DNA of 64,000 nt from Camellia lanceoleosa. Taxonomy: Eukaryota; Streptophyta; Magnoliopsida; Ericales; Theaceae. A model generated the notes under the pieces. The model saw only the letters and a list, made by a program, of their open reading frames with translations, was not told where the DNA came from and searched no databases. Shown in pieces: positions 46,574 to 58,338 of the stretch; position 1 is the first letter of the stretch; each line of letters begins with the position of its first letter. The stretch lies in assembly GCA_025200525.1 (NCBI GenBank), contig CM045758.1, forward strand, positions 61,072,649 to 61,136,648, in the 5' to 3' direction. The position numbers and the translations under genes were made by a program.

Positions 46574-48235
46574 GACAAACACACATTTTCATGCATCATG
46601 AATATTAACTTGCTCATGCATTCATGTTATATATCATATGTTTATATGATTTGAGACTTAGGAGTATGGAAAAACTAAGTTAGGAACTTGTTTGTTGTGT
46701 GTTAGAATTATTTGTTATGTGTTTTGAGTTAGGGAGTAGTTTAGAGCTTGATTTGAAAACCATAGGTTGTGCCTAAACCTTAAGTGAGGAGCTTAAAGAT
46801 TTTAGTCTAATATATTTAACCTTTTCATGCTAAATGTTATTTTACTAAGTAGGATTAGTATTAATTAAATATGATTAGGGAATCTTAGGCCTCGTTTGGG
46901 AACAGGTTTTTTTGGTAACTTTTTTGGCTTTTTAACTAAAATATGATGTAAAAAAAACTAGTATGTTTGGGATAACTTTTTGATTTTTTACTAAAAGATG
47001 TGCAAAAAGTATAGCGAAAAGAGAATATTTGACTTTTTGGTATAGATTGTTGGCTTTTGGTTTTTTAGTATTTTTTGACTTTTAGGCTAAAAAGGTTACT
47101 TCCCAAATGAGGCCTTAATGTTGTTTTTAGTTGGGGGATTTGGGAAGGAATTTGGAAATGGAAAAGGAAAATGTGTGTGAAACGATGTGAAATGTAAGTG
47201 TATTTTATTCTTATTTCACTTACTTTTTCTCTTTCTCTTTCCAAATCTGTTCCCAAACCCTTGAACCAAACATATCGTAAGCGAAATTAGAAATAAGCTT
47301 GATTAGCTAGACATAACTTAAATTAGTTAAGCTTATATAAGCAAGATTAGAGGTTTAGGAATGTTTCAACCTTTTCCCTAGCCACATATGATAAAACCTT
47401 TAAGTCCTAATCAAACAAAAAGGTGAAGTTGCTAGAGAACTCAAGAAAAACGAGAGAGAAGAGAAGAAAAGGAAGAAAAGAAGGAAAAATGGGGGGAAAA
47501 GGGAGAGCTGAAGAATCTTAATAGAAATTTGACCTAGAAGCGTTTCAAGGTAAAAATTCAATCCTAAATCTTGTAGTAGACTCTCTAAACACCTAAGAAC
47601 AAGAAGAAATTGGAAGTAAAATGGACTAGAAATGGAAAGGAGAAAGAACAAGCATGAAACCTCTAGGTTTGATTGATTTGATCTTGTTCTTGATGTTTTT
47701 GAAGCATATAAAGTAATAATTTCATGTTTTTCCTTTAGTTTTCATAATATTTTAGAGTTTAATCCATGTTTAAAAAAGATGAAAATGGAGGATTGTAGTA
47801 AAGAGAAGAAGTGTTGAATTTCTAAACAAAAATCTTTGGATTGTTTCATGAAACTTTGAATTTAATGTATAAAACTATTTTTCCATGAGTTATGCATTAT
47901 TTATCTATTCATTTGGACCTTAGACATCACGTTTTGGGACTTGAAAATGAAGAAAATCAAGTTAAGAAGCTTTAGAACTAGAAGAATAGTCCCAGGTTTC
48001 GTTTTTGCTCGTTGGGCACCCGAGCTGCCTTTGTCGGGCACACGAGTGTGCATAATGCATTTTGCCTGTCTTGACCCACTGCTCGAGCGGCCAGCCCTAT
48101 TTCAGTTTATACCTTGCAACTTCAATTGAGCATATCTCTCTCATCCATACTCGATTTTGGGTGATTCTTGAGTCTAAATTCAAGCCCTAGAAGTTTAGTT
48201 TCCAATGGTGGTGGTGTCTCATTCAAATTCAAGTA
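46574..48235 (+). mobile_element. Probable LTR fragment of a chromovirus-like element
   Basis: It begins TGTGACAAACACACATTTTC, a TG start, and runs through LTR-like text including a purine-rich leader (47440-47510) and CTGCTCGAGCGGCC (48080). It ends abruptly where minus-strand pol-linker sequence starts. No right LTR end is seen. Assignment rests on resemblance to the other LTRs here. Confidence 0.4.
46888..47114. mobile_element. Tourist-like MITE
   Basis: Starts GGCCTCGTTTGGGAAC and ends TTCCCAAATGAGGCC, with TTA at 46885-46887 and 47115-47117. Terminal repeats are nearly perfect. Confidence 0.85.
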
Positions 48236-48316
48236 AATTCGATTTCTCTATCAACTAATTTCCCTAGTAATTCATCAGGAAATACATCCGAAAATTCTCT
48301 CATTACTGTATCTTAT
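48236..48316 (-). pseudogene. gypsy pol fragment between protease and reverse transcriptase
   Basis: The minus strand reads EFSDVFPDELLGKLVDREIE, the conserved linker before reverse transcriptase in Ty3/gypsy chromoviruses. It is cut off on its right by the solo LTR at 48317 and continues beyond it at 52305. Confidence 0.7.
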
Positions 48317-51300
48317 TGTAGATACCCCATTTTTGACCGTCCTCAAGACTTGGTTGTGCTTGAAGGTACATCCAGCCACAAGTTCGATTGTTCGTCGAGT
48401 ACTCGACTTTCGCGGCGGAACATCACAGGTTTGAGCTTTCCAAACCCTGTATCCTTTCTGCCCCATTTTTGGACCATGTGTTGGTCCTTCCAACATGCTC
48501 CTCATGGTGCATTGCCGGCCACTCTCTGTCACTGCCGGCCATTCATTTATCTCTACCTACCATTGATGATGCCTGCCGGCCACCACTAATGGCCGGCAGA
48601 ACACCTTGTCTCAGCAGATATCACGCTAGATCTTTTGAACCAGCTGGTTTTCACTCATCCCTCCTCCATACACGTGTACGTGGGATGAAGCTCTTTTCAA
48701 GCTTGTTTAACAAGCTTTGCATTGCATTCTTCTATATAAGGAGAGGCTCCTCCTCTCTTACAGAGGTTTAGCAATTTTGGAGAAAATATATATATATATA
48801 TCTCTCTTTATATTTCTCATTCTCTCTCTCTATATTGTGTTTGTTTGTGCCTTAAAGTGCATTTTTCTCTCACTTTTGCACTACAACACATAGTGATACA
48901 CCACCATCTTTGAGTTGAGATTCTTGGGAGTTTTATTTTAGCTCTTAAAGTTGGTTTTTGGCCTCAGAGGTTGCTGGTTTCGAAGTTGTGCTTCAAGGGT
49001 GAGTATATTCCCTTTTTAAGCTTTTGTTTGTATACCATATTGGCCATCCTTGTATATTGTTTTAGGCCTTTCTTTCAACTGAAAAAAGTTCTGTATTTAA
49101 GTAATTTTGATGATTGTTTAAGGCCTCTTTGGTGTCGAGGGTGTTCTACCCTCTTGTGTGCCTTGTTTGACCTTGTTTTGTGCCATGTGTTAAGGTCTTT
49201 GAGTTAGTCTATGTTTGGCCTTTTAGCCACTGAAATCCAGTGGATTTTTAGTGGTAGAATTGTGGTTTTGAGGCCTCAAATCAGAGGGGGTGATCCCCTC
49301 TGTTCTTATCTTGTTTGCTTGTATTATTGGCCTATCAAATGAGCATGTATCTCTATACTCTTGAGGCATGGTGTGAGCTTGTTTTTGTGAGTTTTTAGGT
49401 CTGACATGACTCTATTTTTGGTTGGTTTGGTTGTCTCTTGAGTGGCTCATACACTTGTAGTGTAATTTTGCCTTGCTAGCCTAACATGCTCTATACTTTG
49501 ATCCATTATTCTAGCATGCTTTGGCTCTATTCTAGCAAGTTTTCACTTTTGTTTTAACATGTTTTAGCTCTGTTTTGAGGCTTCTTGGTCGAATGATGCT
49601 TGTAGTGCAAAAGCTTTGACTAGCCTTGAGTTTTGAGGAATCTTGAATGCTAAACTTGAGGAATTTGCATGTTTTGGCATAATTTAGAATGATATTTCAG
49701 AGCATACAGTGCTGTTGCACTTCCATTTTTTTTCCACTCTTTAAGTGCTCTTGAGAGTTATACCTTTATGCCTTATTTGTGAGCCATTGCATGGGCCTCA
49801 TTTTTTTGCCTTTCAAGCCATCATCTCAGTCCATTTTGGCTACTGTTTTGGCCTACATAAGGTCTTTTTGGGGCTGATTTGGCCATTTGAGCATTGTCGT
49901 GCATGCCTCTAGTGTAATATACTTCACTAGCTTTGATGCTTGAGCCTTTTAACATGCATTACATGAGTTGTTTGCATGATTCCAAGTCATTTTGCATGCC
50001 GTTTCAGTGCTGGAATACATGCCACTATACTCCATGTTTCACTCTTTCAATGCCTTTGGAGAGTTGTGTTTTGTGCCTTAAGCTTGGGCTAATATGCATG
50101 CATGTTTGTATAGTCCTTTGAGCTTCTGTCTTAGCATGTTTTGCCACTGTTTTGGGCATGGTGTAACTCTGTTTGGGGCTGGTTTGGTTGTTTGAGCATT
50201 GTAGTGCATGCTTATAGTGTCATACTCTTCACTAGCCTTGGTGTTCTTGGCCCTTTAACATGTTGTGCATGAAGGCTTGCATGTTAGAGTAGTGCATTTC
50301 ATGCCATGAATAGCATGTTGTTTACATGTCATGTTGTTTGCATGTTTTGCATTGCGTTCAATCAGACGTCGTATTGAACGTCGAGGAAGGTTGGTTCATT
50401 TCATACTTGAAGTGATGAAATGAGCCAATCTCCCTTGGTCTCCATTTCCTTTGATTCCTCATGATAATGAGATGGTCTTGGTGTCTTATTTGTCATGCAT
50501 TTATCGAAATTTGCACATGTTGGATCTTTGGCCATCATGCATCAAGATGCGTGATTGATGGTCTTGGATCCGATTATGCTTCTCCCTTGATGTTTTGAGG
50601 TGATATGGAGTGACATAGTGCGTACATACCCTTGGGAGACCCTCACTTTTCTCTATTTTGTGCTCTGTTGCAGCTTGGTGTCACAGCACACCAGTGGCCG
50701 GCACCCTCTTGTTGTTGGCCGGCAGCTCTTCATTTGTGGCCGGCAGTGTGCATTCTTGGCCGGCAGGGGGGTCGACATAAGCTAATCATGGCTGGCGGGC
50801 CACTAGTGCACTCCTCAGCACTGTTTTGGTAAGATCCAGCAGCTAATTCTCAAAGACACCCTGCAAATAGAGCCTCAAGAGAGCAACTGGAGAGCTTTTC
50901 GGGACGGCAACCGAGCATGCATACTCTTCTCCTTCAACCACAGCTGGAGCATCTTAGTTTAAAGCTTTATTTGTTAATTAGCTTGAATTTGTAACTTAAT
51001 CAATTTGTTTAATTAGTTTTGTGATGTAATAATTAGTTATAGCTAGTTATTCAATTCAGTTGTGTAATAATTAGTCTAATTAGATTATAGATTAATAGCT
51101 TAGCATAGCTAGCTTAGCGTATTCATTCGGACCCTCCATCGAGAGGGCAAATTGTTGTAATAAGTGTGCGTGCGTGTGTGAATGTCTTCAAACCCCACGT
51201 CTTTCTCCATTTTACTTACCTGCTTTTGATGGTTAGTTTTAGGGCATGTTTTAATTAGCATCTTTATGTTTGTATGTGTGCATCCATTCATTTGTCTTGC

Positions 51301-52304
51301 ATGCACCGGGCTCGGCGCATCATACTAATTGCATTGTATTTCAATACCAAGTTGAATACATGTATCAATTGTTGCATTTCACATGCCATTTTAGAATAGC
51401 TGAGTCTATCTAAGTTGCATTCTTGCATGTGTTGCATTAGGCACCTCAGCATAGTTAGGATTCATGCATGATTTCTAATTAGCTTCTTTCTTTGGCTTGG
51501 AGTACACTGTAAGTGTTTATGCTTTAGCATCTTGCATGAGTGTGATTGCATGTTGCCATGATAGCATGCTTGCCATGAGGCTATTTGCTTATGTGATATA
51601 ACTGCCTGAATGCCTGTGGGTGAAGGTTGGGTTGCTTGAATTGGAACAATTCATCAAAATGCGAGTTTTAAGCCCACTTGAGGGTGACAAAATCATATTT
51701 TCTAAGCCCACTTGAGGGTGGCAAATCCACGTCTTAGCCTACTTGCAAGTAGCAGCTTCAAACCGTTTTCAAACAAACAAACCAACATGAGATGTTTTAT
51801 TCTAACTTAGGCGATCTAGTCTATACTTGTATGCTGTGCGCATCACATAGTAATTCTAGGCTAATAAACCTGGATAAGAACACATGTGTTTTCAAAAACA
51901 AGATATCATGTTAGTAAAGGCCGATCTTTGATCGGGCGAGCGGGGGTGCTCATTGCATGACATTCCCCTCTTGTATCCAAGTTCCCGAGTTGAGGCAACT
52001 TTGGTGACGACAGACACGTGGCCTTAGGTACGAGTCAAGGTTTCCTAAATTTTCCAAAATAAAACATTTAGGTGGCAACTCTGTATTTGGCAAAGCAGTC
52101 CATGTTTGGCACTTCTTTATAAAATTAGTTTTCCAAAAAGATTTGCCGGATTTGGACTCTTTGGTGATTTATCGGTCTTGCATTGCATTTTGCGAGATTA
52201 GATTCAGAACCGTGACATTGAGTCAGAACTGTAGTAGTCCAATGAACAAAACAGATTTCGCGCCATTTCGCGCGCGAAGCTCGTGGCGTTCGGGTGCGTC
52301 TACA
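48317..52304 (+). mobile_element. Solo LTR (4.0 kb), Tat/Ogre-like
   Basis: Begins TGTAGATACCCCATTTTTGA and ends GTCTACA, with exact CTTAT at 48312-48316 and 52305-52309. One LTR with a matching target duplication and no interior is the signature of a solo LTR left by LTR-LTR recombination. It interrupts a minus-strand gypsy pol remnant. Same family as 1-374 and 40540-45482. Confidence 0.88.
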
Positions 52305-52332
52305 CTTATTCAAATCATTGTCAGACGCCTAT
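52305..52332 (-). pseudogene. Sliver of gypsy pol between two solo LTRs
   Basis: These 28 bases include both target duplications (CTTAT and CCTAT). On the minus strand they fall in order between the pieces at 54992 and 48316. Confidence 0.55.
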
Positions 52333-54991
52333 TGTCACGACCCTAACCCGCCCCTATGGGTTAAGGACGTAACCGGCCAGTAATCCTGGGAATGCCTACG
52401 GCCTCAAAACAGAATAGACATAACTCAATAGAGTAAAGGGGCTGAACAGAAACAATAATCAAAAACTTTGTCCATAGAGCTGTGCTTATATGCACTTCAA
52501 AACAAACCATACCCATATACGTTAATAACCCACGTCAAAAGTACAGTACCATAAGTTCTTTAAGACAGGATCATCCAGCTAAGTCAACCCATGACAAACT
52601 ATTTGCAAATATACATAAAGTCCTTGCCAGTAAGACAAAATATAATTACATAACAAAATGGCAAGGGTAGGTCTTGTGCGTGAGACACAAGGCTGACTCT
52701 CTCAAAGCTCATGTCGTTCCTGGTAGACTTCACTGGGGCTGGGTTTGGACTTCTCTCGGCTCACCTACAAACACATGAATGAGCGTGAGCGATAGCCCAG
52801 TGATTAATATCAAATACAGAAGTCATATAACAATATGTAGAACAACATACTCCAAACGGCCTTGGGCCCAATTCATATTTCTACTTAACATATGTACATT
52901 TATACCAAGATTAGATCAAGTGACTGTAGTTCCAAAATATACTGGCCTTTTGCCCATTTAGGTTTCCATTCATGTCAAAACGGCCTTCGGCCCATTCATT
53001 TATGTCAAAACGGCCTTTGGTCCATTCATTTATGCCAAAACGGCCTTTGGCCCATTCATTTATGCCAAAACGGCCTTCGGCCCATACATTTATGTCAGAA
53101 CGGCCTTCGGCCCGTTCATTCATGCCAAAACGGCCTTCGGCCCATACATTTATGTCAAAACGGCCTTCGGCCCACACATTCGTATCAAAACGGCCTTCGG
53201 CCCATACATTTGTATCAGGACAGCCTTCGACCCATACATACGTATCAAAACGACCTCTGGTCCATGTATTTTTCTTATCAAAATGACCTTTGGTCCATTC
53301 GTTCATTCATGTCAACTTTTGTCCACAATCCCAATTAGCAACTCATAAAGCTTATAAGGGAATAAACAATTGGACATTTAGAAGCGTTCAAATATCGATA
53401 TTACTCACAGTGATCGGCTTGTGGATTCGCCTTGGAGCTTGACCCTACACATTTCATGAACACAAAAGGGTCATTAACAGTTCAATCCGTTCTTTAATTT
53501 ACATATTCCTCTTTAAGTTTTATTCTTATCTCATTAACTCATTTACAATGCTTAACATATGCCTAAGAGTGCTCACAATTGAAAGAGAACAGAAAACAGA
53601 ACTTAGAATGCAAAAATAGAATTTCAGAAAACAGGGTCCCTGCTCGAGCGGACCCTTAAGGCCTGCAAAAGTACTGGATAGGTGAAATTTATGCTCGATC
53701 GTCCAAAATGGAGCTCGAGCGGAAGACCTCTCAACATAGCTTCCCGCTCGAGCGTGCAATTACCCGCTCGAGCGGACTCTATGTGTGCAAAAAAATACTG
53801 GATGCATCATTTTTACGTTCGAGCTCGAGATAGGGCACTTGAGCAGAAGTTCATCCTCCATGATCCCCGCTCGAGCATGAAATTCCCCGCTCGAGCGGAC
53901 ACCATGCCTGTAAGAACAACATATTGGGAGCTCGAAATCCCCGCTCGAGCGGACATCAAAATTCTGGGTTTCCCAGATTATGTTCTTGAGCTCCAATTCA
54001 ACTTTCAAGCCACAATTCTTACATGCAATAGCTCAAATCTCAATATAATCATACCAACATGGCACCAATGCAAGATTATAACATTATGGAGCTCGATTCC
54101 TTGACTTATCTACATGCATGGCCCAAAATATGTCAAACTCAACACCAACATAACAAATTCATGCATTCAAGCTCATATCTTCTCAAATTGTACATGCATG
54201 TGATGAATTAGCCACACTCTCGACTTGGATAACTCAAATGGTGATCAAAACATGAGTTTCCTTTAACGTTTCACATGGATTACACACATTTGTGCTCAAA
54301 CATGCAATTTCAAAGTAATTTCTTACATGCATGCACATATTAAGCTTCAATTCAACAAAACTAGCCCAATTTCATTTCAATCCCCTTATGATCAAACCAA
54401 TCCATGTTCTTGACTCTCTTTCAAGCTTGAGTTCACAAGATAATAATTAAAATGCATGAATTACTCACCAAGGAGTTTAATCCTTACAATCTATGGCAAT
54501 TTTTGTGTTATCTTCAATGCATGCAAGGATCAAAAGCAAAATTTAGATTTTCTCCCCTTCCTCTCTCTAATAGCCGACCCTCTCCCTTTTCCTCTTAGAG
54601 TTGATTAGCAAAGTCATGTAAAGGGGAAGGAAATAAGGCTTATAATATAGCCCCACTCACAATGTTAGGTTAACATAAAATAATTGAGCAATTTGGCACT
54701 ATTTATCAATTTAATTGATTTAATCTAACCCGAATCAATTTTCAATTAAATTTCACCGTAGGCTCTAAAAATTACGCTAATCATAAAGGCGTAATCGATT
54801 TCAGGTTTTGTGGCCGATAGGGCCCTCAATTTAATTTCCAAAGCGGATTATTCAAACAGATATTCTTACGGTGAACAAATAGAGTTCCAAAATCACATAT
54901 ATTCACATAATGGCACACAAAATCATATCAAAACATATAATCACATACGTATTAGGGACCAATTAACATAATACAGAACAGGGGTATCACA
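52333..54991 (-). mobile_element. Solo LTR (2.66 kb), minus strand, chromovirus-like
   Basis: On the minus strand it begins TGTGATACCCCTGTTCTG and ends GTCGTGACA. Exact CCTAT lies at 52328-52332 and 54992-54996. Its end shares GGATTACTGGCCGGT and the GTGACA finish with the LTR at 59208-61197, so they are related families. It holds CCGCTCGAGCGG-type motifs (53640-53955) and a 30-bp repeat array. Confidence 0.88.
52976..53310. repeat. 30-bp tandem repeat array in the solo LTR
   Basis: About eleven units of the type CGGCCTTCGGCCCATACATT plus TATGTCAAAA start every 30 bases from 52981. Each contains the near-palindrome GGCCTTCGGCC. Because 30 is divisible by three, frames stay open on both strands (148 and 131 codons), but these are repeat artefacts. 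Confidence 0.88.
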
Positions 54992-55150
54992 CCTATATAG
55001 TTAGAACACTACACAAATATCTCCGACATCATTTCTTATGTAATTTACGGGCCTTCATGGATGAAACGAGATATGGTGGCGGTATTACCCCTCTACCTTG
55101 AAAAGAAAACTCTTCCTGACTTGGTAGTTGAAATAGAACAGACTTTGATA
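54992..55150 (-). pseudogene. gypsy pol linker fragment
   Basis: Near 55065-55030 the minus strand reads SSMKARKLHKK, like the AxKARKL motif between protease and reverse transcriptase in gypsy elements. It continues into the solo LTR boundary. Confidence 0.55.
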
Positions 55151-55415
55151 TAGTGTTTGGCAAGATTTGATTTTGGGTATTTTTTTTAAAAAATTTTTCC
55201 AATAAAAGGCAAATTTTTTGCAAAACCAAAAAAAAAAAAAAAAAAATCCAAAAAAAATATCACATCAAACCCCATAACCATTTCACTTTTTCTCTCACAA
55301 ACATCATATCCAACTACAAAAAAACCCAATTATCTTCCCAAACACCAAAAATGTTTACTCCAATAATATCCTACAATTAAAAAAACCTATATAAAAACCC
55401 ACTTCCAAAACACCC
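55150..55415. mobile_element. Diverged MITE with GTGTTTGG ends
   Basis: Left end AGTGTTTGGCAAG and right end CTTCCAAAACACCCA are imperfect inverted repeats. AAACC and AAAAA-rich body. The target duplication is unclear. DNA from 55416 to 55558 shows nothing clear. Confidence 0.5.
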
Positions 55416-55558
55416 ACAATCTATTGTAGCATAATTTGCTGACAATCAACCCATCTCCAAAATAGCATCAAAATGACTCATTTTTATAGGTAGCAAATCA
55501 ACAACTAATCTAACATTCCCAATCAACATTTCACAGTTTCGATAAATAGAGGTACATA

Positions 55559-55800
55559 TCATAGATTCTCGGACGGTGTGGATACCAGCATTAGAAAATT
55601 CAAGGGTTCTAGTGTTTTGTTCAACTTATTCACCAATTGTTTGGACAAAAATGAATGCGTAGAATCCGAATTTATCAAGACATATGCATCATTATCACAA
55701 ATGGAAAGTATTCCTGACAAAACTAGCTTCATACACTGACCATCTCCTGGTACTGGAGCAAATACTCTTGCTTGTCTCACCGGATCTTTTCCCGTGGCAC
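55559..55800 (-). pseudogene. gypsy retropepsin (protease) fragment
   Basis: The minus strand reads RQARVFAPVPGD, then GILSICDNDAYVLINSDSTHSFLS. This is the retropepsin region, where the active site is normally IDSGSTHSF. Here the catalytic aspartate reads N and the following glycine reads D, so it would be inactive. Same strand and order as the pol pieces at 54992-55150 and 48236-48316. Confidence 0.7.
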
Positions 55801-56154
55801 TAGGCTTGGCAATTGGCCTTTGAATTGATCCGGATGAACTATTAGCACCCCTTGAAACACTTTGCCGAGTTCTTTGATGAACTATTAGACAGATCTAGAT
55901 GTATTTAAAAAAATTAATAAATATATAAAAATACGAAAATATACTGAATATATATATATATAAATTTGATATTTAATGAATTTTTAAAAATATTATTTTT
56001 ACAAATATTATATTTTTTTAATTATGTTTATATTACATATATCTCTAAAAAATAAAAAATTATTGAAAATATTAAATTTTTTTACTAAAAATAAAAAAAT
56101 TTAAAATTTAAAAAAAAGTTTAAGTAAGAAAATTAGAACAAGGTGAATATTATT

Positions 56155-56679
56155 GGGTAAATTATCAATAGGTTATAATAATTGAACTTAATTCCCATCA
56201 AGTCTTATTGAAAATTAATCTTGATAAAATCGTCGCTAAAAATAATTTTTTTGTGACGATTTTTTACATGTCGCTAAATATTAACAATTAGTGATTTTTT
56301 TTGTCATGATTTTTATAAATTGTCGCTAAAACTTATAATTAGTGACGTTTTTCTGTGACGAATTTTTTTAAATTATCGCTAAAAATTGTGAATTAGACAC
56401 TTTCTGTAAATTTTTTTTTAAACTGTCGCTAAAACTTATAATTAGTTATATTTTTTTGTGACAAAATTTTTATATTATTACTAAAAAGAGTAGTGATTTA
56501 GACCCCCTTTTTCTCACCCCCTTTTGACCCCCTCTCTTTTCTCATTGGTTACACTTTCCTGCACCTCCAATCACCACCTGCCATGTGTCAAAGGGGGTTG
56601 TGGGGGTGGTGTTTGGAGGGGGTGCCAATCTTTATTGTAAACAATAAATTCCTAATTATTAGACCTACACGTAAGTCCC
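56155..56679. mobile_element. MULE-like MITE upstream of F-box gene 2
   Basis: Starts GGGTAAATTATCAATAGGTT and ends ACACGTAAGTCCC. AATATTATT (56146-56154) and AACATTATT (56680-56688) flank it. Copy 1 has one AATATTATT at 27436-27444 running straight into the gene leader, so the empty site is known. Sister of 14459-14891, with an extra GACCCCC-rich piece inside (about 56500-56630). It ends 115 bases before the F-box start codon. Confidence 0.88.
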
Positions 56680-56794
56680 AACATTATTCCCGTTTCAAAG
56701 AACACACCTATATTCTTCTTGGAATAGAGAGGACACATATTTTTTCATTTTAATGGGTATCATATTTTGTGGAAAACGAAGCGGAGGTGTGGAC

Positions 56795-57964
56795 ATGGCG
56801 GACGATTCGACGCGCAATACCAACCAGTTATCGGCCGAAGCTGTGGCGAACAACGACGATCTCTTGAATCAAATCCTAGTGGGTCTGCCGATAAGATCAC
56901 TCCTTCGATTCAAATCAGTCTCCAGACACTGGCTCTCTCTCATCATTCACCCCCACTTTGTTCGCCGCAGAAGTCTTAACTCCGAACCTTCCGGCCTCTT
57001 CTTGGAAAGCTATTCGAAGCCACTTTTCATTCCAGAGTTCGATTTCATACCTTTCAACAATCTCAACCCCACAAAACCCCCTTTCACAACCCACCCCACA
57101 TTCGTCGGAGACCCTTTTGGTATTCGAAATTTTCAGTCTTGCAACGGTTTGTTGTTGTGTCATGGTCGGCATTTATACATCTACAATCCCACTACCAATC
57201 AATTCACCACTACTCCTGAACCACCTACTCACCGAGTTCGCACAACTCTCAACTGGTTTAACTTCGTTCGTTATTCTAGTTTAGCTTTTGATCCATCGAA
57301 ATCGCCTCACTACAAAGTTGTTTCTGTTTATTCCTCTGAAACATTGTCTCAACACTATGATGTTGAGATCTTCTCCTCCGAAACTGGCCTCTGGACTCCC
57401 TCCTCCACCAACCCTTTACGTGCCGATAATGTTAATTTCAAGAATGGGGTATTTTGGAATGGTGCTCTTCATTGGATTGGCTTTTGGGGTGCCGATTCCT
57501 TGTACTTAAACATTGAGGATGATCGTTTTAGAACACTGCCGACGCCTCCTACCCCAGAAGGTCGGGATAAGAGGGGGCGGAGGAATTTTAGGGAGTCCCG
57601 TGGCCATTTGCATCTCATTGATATTTATGGTTCTCAAACTAAACAATTCAATGTGTATGAGATGGAGAGTGACTACTCTGCGTGGTTTGTGAAGTACCGT
57701 GTTGATCTTGATGCCATTCCAAATGCATTTCCCGAAATGGTTTGTAACTCACTTGATTATGATTTTTTCGTACTTAGTCTTGTTCGAAGAGAGAATGATG
57801 ACGAGTCATTTCTAGTGCTGCACATACCAGGTAAGATCGTGCGATATAATTTTCAGGACAATAGTTTTAGTACGGTATTAGATTTTCCTCCAAGCCACAA
57901 AAAGTTTAGAGTTGCTGCCCTGTATGGATCATTCGAATACATTGAGTCTCTGGCTTATGTTTGA
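56795..57964 (+). CDS. F-box protein with F-box-associated C-terminal region, copy 2
   Basis: Intronless, 389 residues from MADDST. An upstream in-frame ATG at 56753 would add 14 residues but is absent from copy 1, so the inner ATG is preferred. It differs from copy 1 at about 31 of 390 positions, including K44R in the F-box, loss of one residue near GCYE/DYD, and a cluster in the last 40 residues. F-box and FBA-like blocks are complete. Expected role: SCF substrate receptor, target unknown. A MITE lies just upstream, so its expression may differ from copy 1. Confidence 0.88.
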   Translation: MADDSTRNTNQLSAEAVANNDDLLNQILVGLPIRSLLRFKSVSRHWLSLIIHPHFVRRRSLNSEPSGLFLESYSKPLFIPEFDFIPFNNLNPTKPPFTTHPTFVGDPFGIRNFQSCNGLLLCHGRHLYIYNPTTNQFTTTPEPPTHRVRTTLNWFNFVRYSSLAFDPSKSPHYKVVSVYSSETLSQHYDVEIFSSETGLWTPSSTNPLRADNVNFKNGVFWNGALHWIGFWGADSLYLNIEDDRFRTLPTPPTPEGRDKRGRRNFRESRGHLHLIDIYGSQTKQFNVYEMESDYSAWFVKYRVDLDAIPNAFPEMVCNSLDYDFFVLSLVRRENDDESFLVLHIPGKIVRYNFQDNSFSTVLDFPPSHKKFRVAALYGSFEYIESLAYV

Positions 57965-58223
57965 AAATGTTCCCTGCTCAAAATCGTTGGGAGTCACCTG
58001 TTTTTTGACTATCTATCTATCTATGTTTTTTTGCCTTTTTAAGTCGTGAAACTGTAAGCATGTGTGTTAAATGTTACTTGATTATAAGAATAATGCACCA
58101 CTTGCATCCTTTTGCAAGAAGTTTCAATTTTTTTCTAGTTGTTTTCGATAGAACACCGGGTGGTTGATGCAATACTGCAAAGCTATTTATCATGCATAGA
58201 AACTTGTATATGACAAAAGAAAG

Positions 58224-58266
<43 letters not shown>

Positions 58267-58298
58267 TTCTTTTAAGTGAATCCTAGGCATCTGTTTAT

Positions 58299-58338
58299 AG
58301 ATGCTTCGTGCCTCTTCATCAAAAGGCACGAAGCATCT
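58299..58338 (+). other. Perfect hairpin downstream of F-box gene 2
   Basis: AGATGCTTCGTGCC and GGCACGAAGCATCT are a perfect 14-bp inverted repeat around TCTTCATCAAAA. The equivalent in copy 1 keeps pairing through a G-U. Confidence 0.65.

Noticed and set aside
52892..53338. Overlapping 148- and 131-codon frames with a 10-residue repeat
   Set aside because: Both come from an exact 30-bp tandem repeat inside a solo LTR.
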